Of a stretch of DNA of 64,000 bases, positions 25,064 to 36,600 are shown in pieces. The position numbers were made by a program, and so were the translations under genes. The stretch is taken from the NCBI GenBank assembly GCA_037976565.1, contig CP137686.1, positions 3,700,019 to 3,764,018 on the forward strand, read 5' to 3'. Numbering within the stretch: position 1 is the first letter of the stretch; each line of letters starts with the position of its first letter. Under the pieces are notes generated by a model. That model had not been told where the DNA came from, searched no databases, and saw only the letters and a program-made list of their open reading frames with translations. Origin of the DNA: Mesocentrotus franciscanus. Lineage: Eukaryota; Echinodermata; Echinoidea; Camarodonta; Strongylocentrotidae.

Positions 25064-25711
25064 TAAAGAACTTGCGTAGCTCACAGTTACCCCCTTTAAT
25101 ACAGCGGAACATTTTCATTTTACGTATCAGACTCATGAAGACACATGTCACAAGAAAAACATGTATTGAAAGGTTTTAAGTTGTACATGATCCATGTTTA
25201 TATGTGTGGACATAATATTGAAAATAACCTGTGTTAACTATCGCAAAAATACAGACCCTCAATAAAATGTCTGTGCCCGTCATCCATTGACATATCTGGA
25301 CACGAAAATGTTAGTTTATGCAGTATAGTAGAAATGTAATAGCTCATTGTTAACCCTTTAAATACTGCCATTAGATTTTATGTAACAGAGACCAATAGAG
25401 ATGCGTGTTGCAAGAAAAACAAATATTGACAAGGTTAGGCTTCTACATGATCCACGACGATATTCAATCATTACTAATGCATAGAGTATGGGCTACATTA
25501 CACAGTACCTTCATATACATCCTATCCAAGAGATGGAAGCACATCTATCTACATTTCTAGATGCAACGATCTGCAGCATTAATTCAAGAGATTACTTTTT
25601 ATCATCAATTAGCTGTATATACTTACATGATTGAAAGCACTGCCATAACAAAAAGAAAATGTTTGTTTCAAACAATGAATATTTAAAAACTTCCTCTTAA
25701 TTATAATACTA

Positions 25712-25900
25712 GGAGGAGCCATGGCTCAGTGGTAGAGTAGTTGTCGAAACTAAGGTATTGCGCTCGTGCCCTTTGGTAAGGCATTAATCCTCATTACCAA
25801 GTCCTCACAGAGGACTTACAGCCATCTGTCCTCTGGTTGCTTATTTACAAGAATTTTCATGCCTCCTTAGCAGTCGGGTAAAACAAACCATCAAACAAAA
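25712..25900 (+). mobile_element. SINE, tRNA-derived (catggctcagtggtagag head)
   Basis: A-box-like ggctcagtggtagag is followed by ggtaaggcattaatcctcat and agcagtcgggtaaaacaaac, all shared with the copy at 32058. The B box is eroded. Confidence 0.7.
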
Positions 25901-26214
25901 TCTATCACCTTAATAATACTTATAACAGTTCAATAGTTCAATTTCCTCACAGTTTGCACCAATAAGATGATCAGAAAGCACATGGCGGACCGACCATTAA
26001 TCAAAACTTTTGTCATGACTAGTTAACCATAATACAATTTTGAAGCATATACAGAGGCTTTAATTTTCATTAAACAATTATAATGCTAACCATTCATGTA
26101 CTCAAATGTAGGCAAGTAATATTTCATCTACAAATGGAAAAGTACATTTCTTTTACTTTTTCTTTTAGCATTTCTACATGATTTGTTGATTTGAATGTGT
26201 ATGATGATTTAACA

Positions 26215-26505
26215 GGGGGGTGTTTCACAAAGACTAAGATCGACTTTAAGTTGGACTTAAGTATGGCAGGCCATTCATGCCATTGGTTGCTCTCACCATT
26301 GGTCTCTCAATTATGATCTTTAGATAATATTTTTTCCTTCAATAATGAACTATCAAAAAATGTAAACTCTGTAGATTTGTGACCACGATTTGTACGTCCC
26401 TTGAGAAACCAATGCCAGAAATGGCTAGAGGAACTAGTGGCATGAACGGCCTGCCATATTTAAGTCCAATTTAAAGTCGATCTTAGTCTTTGTGAAACGC
26501 TCCCC
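26215..26505. mobile_element. Foldback element (gtgtttcacaaagactaaga family), copy 2
   Basis: Left arm ggggggtgtttcacaaagac, right arm gtctttgtgaaacgctcccc; about 90 percent identical to copy 1 by eye. It lies 400 bases downstream of the RSF1 stop codon and may be inside the 3'UTR. Confidence 0.85.
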
Positions 26506-26899
26506 AGTAGTTTGTTCTAAACTACTATATTATAAAATGGATAGATGCATCCTAATCGAATACTTGGCTGTGAGCCGGTCACATGATATGCATCAGGATT
26601 ACTGTTGACCAATGAGACTTAGTAGTGATTTACAATACTTTGGCAATTCAGATACAAGACGGACTAAGATTATATCAGTGTTTAAATGATTGAAGACCAT
26701 TATTTGGCAGTATCATTTTTTGCATCTTCTATTATCTGAGGCAATTTTGTTCCACAATTAAAACCCAAAATGACTGACAGACAACATAATTACAATCAGA
26801 CAATTAACACAAAACAAGATTACATTGATATATCACCCAAAATACCTATATACAGATAATTCCTCATAGATTCAAAGATACAATCTTTCACCTTTGACC

Positions 26900-27615
26900 T
26901 CAAATGTCTTGTGTCACGTAATCAATCAAGTCTGTGACCTGTAAAAGGTCGTCCTCCTCCTCACCTTCTCCATTTACCGTCCCTCCGTTTGCACCACCAT
27001 TAGCATCCCTCTGTCCCGGTGAAGCAGTCTCGTCGTGAAGGCCTACTGTACTGGCACCACCATTGACAGTGGTTGGAATGTAAGACTGTCCCATTTGCGA
27101 ATGGGGAGTTGTTTGTAGTCCTCACTTTCTGGCTAACAGCCTCATCACTGCTTTCATCGCCAGATTCGTCCTCATTCTCTTTGTTCGAGTCCTGATATCG
27201 CTCACTCTTACTATCATTTTCGTCCGATTCCGTGCTCTCCCCCGCCATTTTCTTATAGTCGATCCTCGTGGATAACTTACGCAGAGACGATCGCTGGAGA
27301 TCAATGCTCTTCTTCTTTTTCCTCCTTCCAATATCACTATCTTCACTATCACTTTCAATCCTTCTCTTTGATTTCGTCTTCTCCTCTGCCTCCTCCTCCT
27401 CCTCCTCATCACTATCGATGCGGAATTTTCTTTTTCGTTGGGTGTAATCCTCAATCTCAGAAGACGATGACGGAGAAGGTGTCGGGGTCCTGGCTGTCTT
27501 TTCCTTTTCTTCAATTTACTCTCGTCGCTATCAGAGTATTCTCTGTACGAGATGATCTTGGCAGCGGCTTTCCGCATTCCTCCAGAAGTCCCCTCATCAT
27601 CCTCAGAATCACTCC
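26900..27615 (-). CDS. RSF1: RSF1 exon 14, acidic C-terminus and stop
   Basis: Acceptor TTTTTAACAG. It reads [12 protein letters not shown]..., a Thr/Pro/Ser patch, [27 protein letters not shown] and finally [20 protein letters not shown] with TGA at 26902-26900; the last motif is the RSF1 C-terminal signature. The reading frame changes twice, at TTT 27515-27517 (one base short) and GGGG 27103-27106 (one base long); the net change is zero, and the total coding length becomes a multiple of three. Confidence 0.92.
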
Positions 27616-30600
27616 CTGTTAAAAATAATAAACATTAATGATAGCAATAAGGAAATTAGAGTGAAATGTGGTAACTATTATCTCAGATTGTTCTACTTGT
27701 ATTTAAGATAGGTTTGATAATGTCAGTTATCCCACAGGGATGTTTGTTTAGAATAAGGCTTTGTCCTTGATTTCCAATATATCAAAGACCCTGTCGGAAG
27801 TTAAAAATGAAATAGATGAATTATATAACAATGGAAAGCTTATAAGCCATAGAATACAATGATATCAATTATATGCTATTTTAGTGTCTGTCAGAGGAGC
27901 AACAGCTGTCGTCACTCCTGTCTTAGAATTACTTCCCTCTGCCGCCGACTTGCCCTCATCAACTTGGTGGGAGCACTGGGGTATATCAACGAAAGCTCTT
28001 GACTCTCAAACGAGAGGTCCTGAGTTCGATCCTTGCTCAGAGCTTATAGTAAATTCAAATTCATCTTGACTTTTACCATTATGCTATGATCGTGAAAGGG
28101 GTTGAATTCCTGTTTTGATCTTGACTCTCATACAAGAGGTCATGGGTGCAATCCTTGTTCAGAGCATATAGTAAATTCATCTTGACATTTCAGATGTTAT
28201 GTCGCCACCATAACTGCAGCAAATTAGACCCCGTTGTCCCATAATTTGGAGGGGTGTGAAAAATGAGGTCCTTACCGGTATTTTTGCTTTTGTGCAATAC
28301 TGAAAGGGAAAACAATTTTTTATTCCTTTATGTTTGCATTCTACATTCATTCAGCTTTCCATTGATATAATATCATTGTGATTCTACGAAAATTATCGTC
28401 ATTCTATTCCCAATACTAACCGGAGTAACTACCAGCTGAGCTCCCGAGTAATAGCTGCCTTCATCATCTTCCGCTGAGCTGTAGTACCTCACCCTCTTCC
28501 TCCCCCTCTCACTCTTTCTTCTCGGCATGCCAGCATAGCGAAGGCTCCTCTTCGAGGGTGCGCGCCGTCTCGATGCGCGACGTCTTGATGTTAAGAAGCT
28601 GTCCTCACTTGCTTCCGAGAAATTACTTCCCTCTTCAGCCGACTCACTCTCGTTTTCACTGCGGAAGGGAAGATGAGTTGAGCGAGGGAAATAACTGAGA
28701 AGTCTGATAGCACCGAGTAAATGCATTCCTACGTTTACTCTTGCTTTTCTCTCACCACATTTCTGTTTTTTTCTATCCGGTTTTCATTAAGACCACCATA
28801 CAAGATGATCAGGCAACTCAAACAAATAATTTTTTGATACAGGCTGACTACTCTTGGCAAGGAACGACAAAAATATGTGTGGAATGTTGTGTTCAATCTG
28901 ACATTTATTACTGCTTGCCCAATGCTTAGGCTAACACCATTTCTGAAAATACATAACGATATGTTTTTTCAGCAAGGAGCAGTGCCAATGAATGTCTTCC
29001 ACATTGAATCACAAAAATTCCAGAAAAAGGAATACTCAACCAATTTCGGCAATTTTGGTATCATTTTTTGTCTAAAAATATTCCCCATCTAAAGTACCAC
29101 TGACATTTGTACCGCATTATTGGAAGTGTACAAGTAAGTTTTTTGGGGGTACTCTGTATAAGAAGCCTCCATTATTATTATTATTATTATCATTATTATC
29201 ATATGAATGATCTATTTTCAAGGAAGGTGAGTTATGCTTTACCTGTCCACCTTGAAGTCTTCGCTGTTCTCGTCCTCGCTAGACCATTCTAGATCGTTGA
29301 GCCGTCTCTTCTTCTTCCCTCTCCTGTCCCGTCTCTTCCCCTCCTCGTCTTCTCCATCCTCCTCCTCGGCTCTCTTCTCCTTCTCCTCCTCCTGCTCCTC
29401 CTCGTCATCGACTTCGGCTCCCATGATGGTGGACATGTCCTTTCCTCGGCTCACCCCCCATCGGGACTTGTATTGGTCCACCGCTGCTAGGAGAAGAAAA
29501 CAAAGAGATTCTCATGACTGTGACGATAGTAGTGACGATGATGATGATTATGGTGATATTAGTGGTAGTGATGATGACGTTGATGATATTGATGATGATT
29601 GTGGTGGTGGTAGAGATGATGATGATGATGATGACAATAATAGCAGTAATGGTGGTGGTGATAATGAAATACAGTTCTTCTTCCAGTGCTAGTACAGCCT
29701 TCTGGGTAGATTATTTTTGAACTTTTGTGCAGTGCTGTGAACTAGTGTGCCATGCTTCAGGTTTAAACCAAGCCTAGCTTTGCTTCCCCTATTTGTAATA
29801 TTACAAAACCTGAAATTCCCTATACAACACAAGGTTTTTTCCTCAATTTTTTGTTAAGACAGGCAAATATTTAAAAATGCATTGCCTAAGCCACGGTACA
29901 AAATGCTAATACTTTTTTATGTTAACTGTTCAGACCACTGTTATCATAATAATTTGATCAATATGATACAATCCATTTTGTTATATTTGAACTTTAATTA
30001 TTCCCATCCAAGACCCAATAATTTTGTTAAAAATTAGAATCTAACCTTTTTTATGTTCCTCCACCTCATCATTGATCGCTGTCTTGATAGCCGAGTCAAA
30101 GTCATTGAAGCTGTAATCAATGGTCTTACGTGACCTCTGCGACCTCCTATTCACAACCTCGTAATCATCTTCGTGTCGGGCACCACAAAGTCTCTCTGAG
30201 ATCGGCGAGGTCTACTTCTGTGTGATCTGTGATGTCGTGAGCTCCGCGATCGCCGACGTCGTGAGCCCTGTGATCGATGAGACCGTGAGCCCTGTGATCG
30301 GCGTGATCGTGAGCCGTGGGATCTGTGGTTGCGTTGATCTTCGTTTTCAACATCCTCCTCTTCCTCTTCTTCTTCTTCATAATCATTGTGCCGTGATCGC
30401 TTCTGCTCAGCTTGCCGCTTCTTCTTTGATACTACCATTGTTTCCTGTTGAATGAGATTACATATTTACACAAAATCAAGGAAGCTAGTAACGTACAATG
30501 ACACTAGGGCCTAATCTAAGGATAAAGGATACCAAAGTGTAGAAAATAATAATAACAGAGGTGCCATGGACAAGTGGATATGTCACCGGACTGTGGATCA

Positions 30601-33600
30601 CAAGGTCCGCGGTTCAAGTCCCACCGCGGCACTAATGTCCTTTGGCAAGACATTGATCTACATTTGCCACTCTCCACCCAGGTGTTAAATGGGTACCCGG
30701 TAGGATGCAAAAGTTAATGTGGTTTGATTAGCAAGTGGCACTTGTAAAATGGCGACTGGCTGGAATGCTCTCCAGGGAGTGGAGAATGTGCATACATTGT
30801 GTGCGAGTAAGCATGAATCCGATGACCAGGGTAATAATATATATCTGTAAAGCGCATTGAGAGGGCCTGCAGTCCTGAAATGCGATATATAAGGACGTAC
30901 TATTATTATTATTATTATTAACAATAATCTGGATTTATATAGCGCTTAATACAAAATACCGTCTCTAAGCACTTAACAGATATTATTACCCTGGTCACCG
31001 GATTCATTCATGTACAATGTGCACCATCTCCATTCCACGAGAGTATTCCTACCATATGGTCACTGTGAGGGCATATGGCAATTACTATTAAACACAAAGG
31101 CTTTCGTCTTCCTACTAGATCCCCATTTCTCTCCTGGGTAAGGAGTGGCAAATATAGAATAATGCCTTGCCAGGGATCAAACCCACAACCTTGGCATTTC
31201 AAGTCAAGTGCTTCAACCACTCACAACACCTTCATCTCAAGCTCTACATCTAGAAAGCCTATAATATCATTATTATGATGGAACTGGTTTTGCTATTGTT
31301 ACAGATCAGTAATTTTGAATATATCATTAAAGATACTATGTCCCTTTTGCAGCCAACATCAAATTCTGTAGAACTTTGCAGGAATTATGAATATGTCATG
31401 TATGTCCTATCTGTGAAATTTAAACGTTAGCAGTGTCCTAATATTCAAATTATGCAAGGAAACCCATTTACTTGCTAGACTTCACTGTCAGACACTATTG
31501 AGTGACTGACTGGACTTTTTCATCTTTGGTAATAACATACATAAAATGAGCTGTAAAGGGTACATGAGCATTTGTCTACATCAATAACCCACTTCTTGTA
31601 ATGGCCAAAATTAAACTGATTGAATCTTTGCGCAGCATAAAACGTACGACCATTCGGTACAATGGTCTGAAAAATCAGACTATTACTTACTGGCTCTATA
31701 GCTCCTAAGTCGATTCGACAACTAATAGTCGTTATTTTCCCAATTAAAGACATTTTCAAGCCCCCTTTTTTCAGGGAAGTTCTAAATTAGTATTGCCTTT
31801 CAAATGCCGTTGGAATTTAACCTTTCATTTTTTTGGCCTGCCAGTCCAGTCAGTCACTCAATAGTGTCTGACAGTGAAGTCTAGCAAGTAAATGGGTTTC
31901 CTTGCATAATTTGAATATTAGGACACTGCTAATATTTAAATTTCACAGATAGGACATACATGACATATTCATAATTCCTGCAAAGTTCTACAGAATTTGA
32001 TGTTGGCTGCAAAAGGGGCATAGTATCTTTAATGTAAATTCATCAAAATATTTTTTTGAGGAGACGCAATGGCTCAGTGGTGGAGCAGTGGTTTCGTACC
32101 CGGCAGGTTCCCAATTCAAAACCAAGTCAATGCGCTAGTTCCCTTTGGTAAGGCATTAATCCTCATTATCAAGTCCCTCGGAGAGGACTTAAAGCTGTCG
32201 GTCCCTGGCTGCTTACTTACAAGCATACACATGCTTCCTTAGCAGTCAGGTAATACAAACCATCAAACCAACCAACATACTTTTTAACAAATAAAAATAG
32301 CAAATTATATTCAGAGTCCTCAGATAAGGCCCTGAGGCAGAACATTGTGCTTTAATACTTACCTCTGGCAATATATTGACGGCACACACATCTGTGTATT
32401 TATATTTCAACTTTCTCTCATCCCTGCAGGTAAAATATAAAATTGAGAGAACAATTGATGATTAAAGGACAGGAAATAGACAGGCATCATAATAATAATA
32501 ATAATAATACAAGCTTCATGAACAAATATAAATGAGCCAGGTAATAGCAATAGTTTTTTAAATGATAAAACATAGCATTATTCAAAGGGTCATCTTTATG
32601 GCTATTTTGGGCTTGCATGGGCATAATGGATATACATGTGGCTTTTGCAGCTTATTAGAAATAAATCTATTCAACAAAATTTGTCATGAGATTTCTTTTG
32701 CAAAAGTTCACTAGACTTGATCAATTGATCACAATCCATTTTCCTAATAATGTCACTCTTGCCATTACTGTGTAAGGCTTTCAATTCACCTCTCTACATA
32801 GGGGTACCTGTTTTTAGTACATGAACTCCATACTTATTAGACAAATTTTCATCAAAAATGGTGGAAAGCGCCACCCCCTCTATGCCCCCCCCCCAAAAAA
32901 AACAAAAAAACTTCTTTTACCTTCTAGCTATTCTGTCCTTCTTTTTCAGGTCACCATCGAGATCTTCCAGCTTTGCTTGCAGATTGACTATCAGCTCCTC
33001 CTGCAGAGTAAACAGAACAGAATAAAGAATGGTTTGTCTTCTTCTCAATCAACAATGTGTATTTCATGGATAAAATGGATGCAAATAGAGTATAGGGAGA
33101 GGGGGCAATTTTCTCAGTCAGTAGAGCATCTGCTGGTTGAATCCAATATCTTGAGATCATGGGTTTGTATCTATCCCAGACCTATGATTAAAACCTTGTG
33201 TGTAAATGTGCCCTTCCCCGTTTCACTGTAAACACCCCCTCCATCCTCCTCTCCCTCTCCCCCCTCTCCTCCTCTCCCTCCCCTCCTCCTACTCCTCATT
33301 ATCCTCCTTCTCGTCCTCCTCCTTCCCCTCCCCATCATCATCTTTATCATCATCTTCTTCCTCCTCCTCCACCCCCTCCTCCTCACAATAATTATAATAT
33401 GACAAAGATTATAACTTGAAACTAAATAAACCAGTATACAATGCTCCCACATGAATGCTACCAGCGACAAAATTTAACACAGAGAAGACAAACCCAACGT
33501 AACTCTCCCCTCCCCCCTCTTGTTCCTTGCTATGTGCCAGTCTTGTACTCACATGTTCACACTTTGGGCAGAACCAGTTGCCGTCTGGGATGGCCATAAG

Positions 33601-36600
33601 CGGTGGTCGTAGACAAGCCGTATGAAAACCAGAGTCGCATTTATCACACAAGAGAATCTTGGATTGAATAAATAAAATTGAACGAAAAACACAATGTTGA
33701 ATGACAATTCCATTTGATTTCTTTACTGGCCATGAGGGCAACGTGAGAGAAGTCTTTGTAGGACATTTCTAAAAATTTCCTCTTATAATTATTAAAAGTG
33801 TATTTACGTGAGTGGGCTTCGTTTCATACTGTCATAAGTGTATAAATGGCCAACATCGTGTAAAAGCGCATGTAATAACATTAACACGCATTTCAATGGC
33901 ATGTTGGCGAATTTGTACATGTACTTATAATGGGTTAGTGAAACGATGCCAAAGTGACATAAAAGGTCTGAAGTATCAAAGTCAAGCAAATCATTTCAAA
34001 TTTTCCAAATAGCTGCCTTCACAAGAGACCAGTACGTAAAATATACGGTATGATCGATTAACAATTTAAGTCAATGAATTATAATAACGAAAAAACAACG
34101 AGTGGTATGATATTAATAATTACCCATCGGGGATGGTTGTACAGTCCACATTTACAGCAAGGTGTGTCATCATTTTCTTCAGAGATCCAGTCACTATCAA
34201 CAACCTTCTTCAGTTTGTTCTTCACCGCGTATCCATCCTCCTCATCTTTCTCCATTTCAACTATCTTATTGACGGCTTTTTGCGACGCCTTCCTCTTCGG
34301 AGTGTACCGTAGTCTTTTCTTCTTGCGTTTCTTCTTCGCTGTCCGCACCCCTTTCTTTTTGGGAATTTTCTTTTTCCCATAGTCATCATCGTCATCATCT
34401 TCGTCACTTTCATCTTCTTCCTCCTCATCCTCTTCATCTTCTTCCTCATCTTCCAATACTTCTTTGGAAACGCTTTTCTTTTTTCCTTCTCTTCCTCATC
34501 TTCCTGGCTAAAACCTTCATCCTGACTTGTCTTCTCATCTTGACTTGAAACTTCAACTTTCTTTTTTGGTCTTCCTCTTTTCTTTGGGGCTGGTTTGGGT
34601 TTCTTCGTCTCCGGTTCCTCTTCCTGTTGTTTGCCTCTTCTTGGCCTGAGAGGACGAGACCCTTTACACAGAGGCTGGACGGCTTCCTCCGCTTCTGTTT
34701 TTTCCTTCTCAACACCGTCATCCTTCTTTTCTTCTTCATCTCTCTTCTCCTGCTTGTTCTTCTCAGTGCTCTCCGTTTCCCCCTTTGCTCCTTCTTTATT
34801 CAGCTCTTCCATCTCCTTTGATTCGGGCCTGTCTGCTGTCACGTCCTCCTCCACTTTGGAACTTTCCTTCTTCCGCTCTTCAGTCTTCTCCTTCCCGTCT
34901 GATTGGTCTCTTGGTTCAGTTTCTTCTGTGCACTTGGACTTTTCATCACTCTCATCATGCTGCTCTACGCCCGACACTTTACTGTCTCCCTTCAAAAGAT
35001 CCTCATCTTGTTCACTCGTGGCAACTTTAGCATCAGCCTCTTTTTGACCATCTTCCTCCTCTGCTTCTTTCCTCTCCTCCTTCTCTTTCATATCATCCCC
35101 TTTCCTTGATTCTTCACATTCTGATCTCTCCACAAGTGCAGGACTCTTCTTGGAATCCTCCTCCTCTTGCAAGTCAGTAGCTTTGCCTACTTTAACATTC
35201 CTATCATGCCCAGATTTTTCTTTTGACACTTCATTCTTATTCACAACATCTTTGACTTCTGTTTCCTGTCCTTTCTCTTGTGTAACTGACAAGTTTGTAT
35301 TTTCCAAGGGTTCTGCTCTGGCTGATCTGTCTTCCTCCTTGTCCGTAGCCTCTTTGTCTTGAACTGTCTTTTCTAATGCTGAGTTGTCCTCTTTGGGTTT
35401 TGAGACATCCTCCAATTTCTTAACCTCAGGGATTCTCTTTGAGACATTGTGTTTAGCCTCCATGTCCTTACATCCTTCATCTTCTCGTAATTGCGTTTGC
35501 TCAGCCACGCTACCTTTCCCTTCTAATCCTCCTTTGGACTGTGCTCCTGGCACCTGACCATCTTTCCGACCAGAATCTACTCCAATTGATGTTCCCTCCA
35601 CCTCTTTCTTCTCGATTTCTATCTCCGGCTGAGTTGGTGTAGTCTCCCAAGGTCTCATGAACAGGCTAGTGGTGGGTGTCCTGGCCCTTGGTGATGCCTG
35701 GCTGGGGATCAGAGACGAGGAAGTCATTGGTTCCCCTACAAGCATCTTAGGCGGTGTCACAGTCACTGCAGGAGCGCTGGGTGATGTCAGTTCGGGTGCA
35801 GACGCTGGTCTGGGTGCCCTTTCAGAGACTTCCTCAGGTACCACAGCAGAGGTTGAACAGCCCTCAGGTCTATCCTGTTCACCATCCTGATCTTCTTTTG
35901 TCCTCTCATCACTTACACTGTCTTTTGATTTCTCCTTCTCCTCCTTGCTGCTATTGCCTTTACCAGATGCCCTTTCTAGCACCTTCTCAGAAAGATCAGT
36001 TGATTCCTCCTCACTTGATTTGTTTGATTCTTTAGATTCTCTAGACTCGCTCTCTCCTGCAATGGTCTTCGCATCACCATCCACTTTCTCGTTATTGTCC
36101 TTCATGACTGATGCTTCACTCCCTGACGGAGTTGAAACTGGCATGTAACCTTTAGCACGATCTCCTACTTTCACAATCACTGATCCTCTGCAAGGTGGTA
36201 CTTCCTGTTTCACTTCTAACTCCTCTTTTTTCATATCAACCAAGCCTTCACTGTTAGCCATCTTCTCTTCAGCGTTGTTCTTGGTATCTTCTTCTAATTT
36301 CGAAGCAACACAGTCATCTTTCTTAACAGAATCTTCTGTTTCCATTTCTGTTTTCAGTTCAGACAAATTCTCCTTTAAATCACAAGATTCCATTGGTTCT
36401 TCTTTCACTCCTTTCTTATCATCAATATATTCCTTCTCTCCATCTGTGGTATCCATTTGCTCCTCTTTCACTGCTGTACTTAATGTCTCTAATTTCACAG
36501 TCTCTTCTGGTTTCATCACTTCAGCCTGCATCGTCGTTTCAAGTTTCACACCTTCGGAGTCTGTTTCTTGCCTGAATGACACCTTCAGGCGAAGCTTGGC

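Noticed and set aside
27490..27520. A 26-nt intron (GTAAAT...ACAG) to explain the first frame change in RSF1 exon 14
   Set aside because: Far below the minimum intron size in animals; a one-base homopolymer difference is simpler.
29234..29692. 152-codon plus-strand frame rich in Ser and Asp
   Set aside because: Antisense of RSF1 exon 12 running into a GAT repeat.
30560..30632. Possible tRNA genes (also at 54105, 27960 and 25720)
   Set aside because: A and B boxes are present, but each is followed by a shared SINE body and the cloverleaf is not intact.
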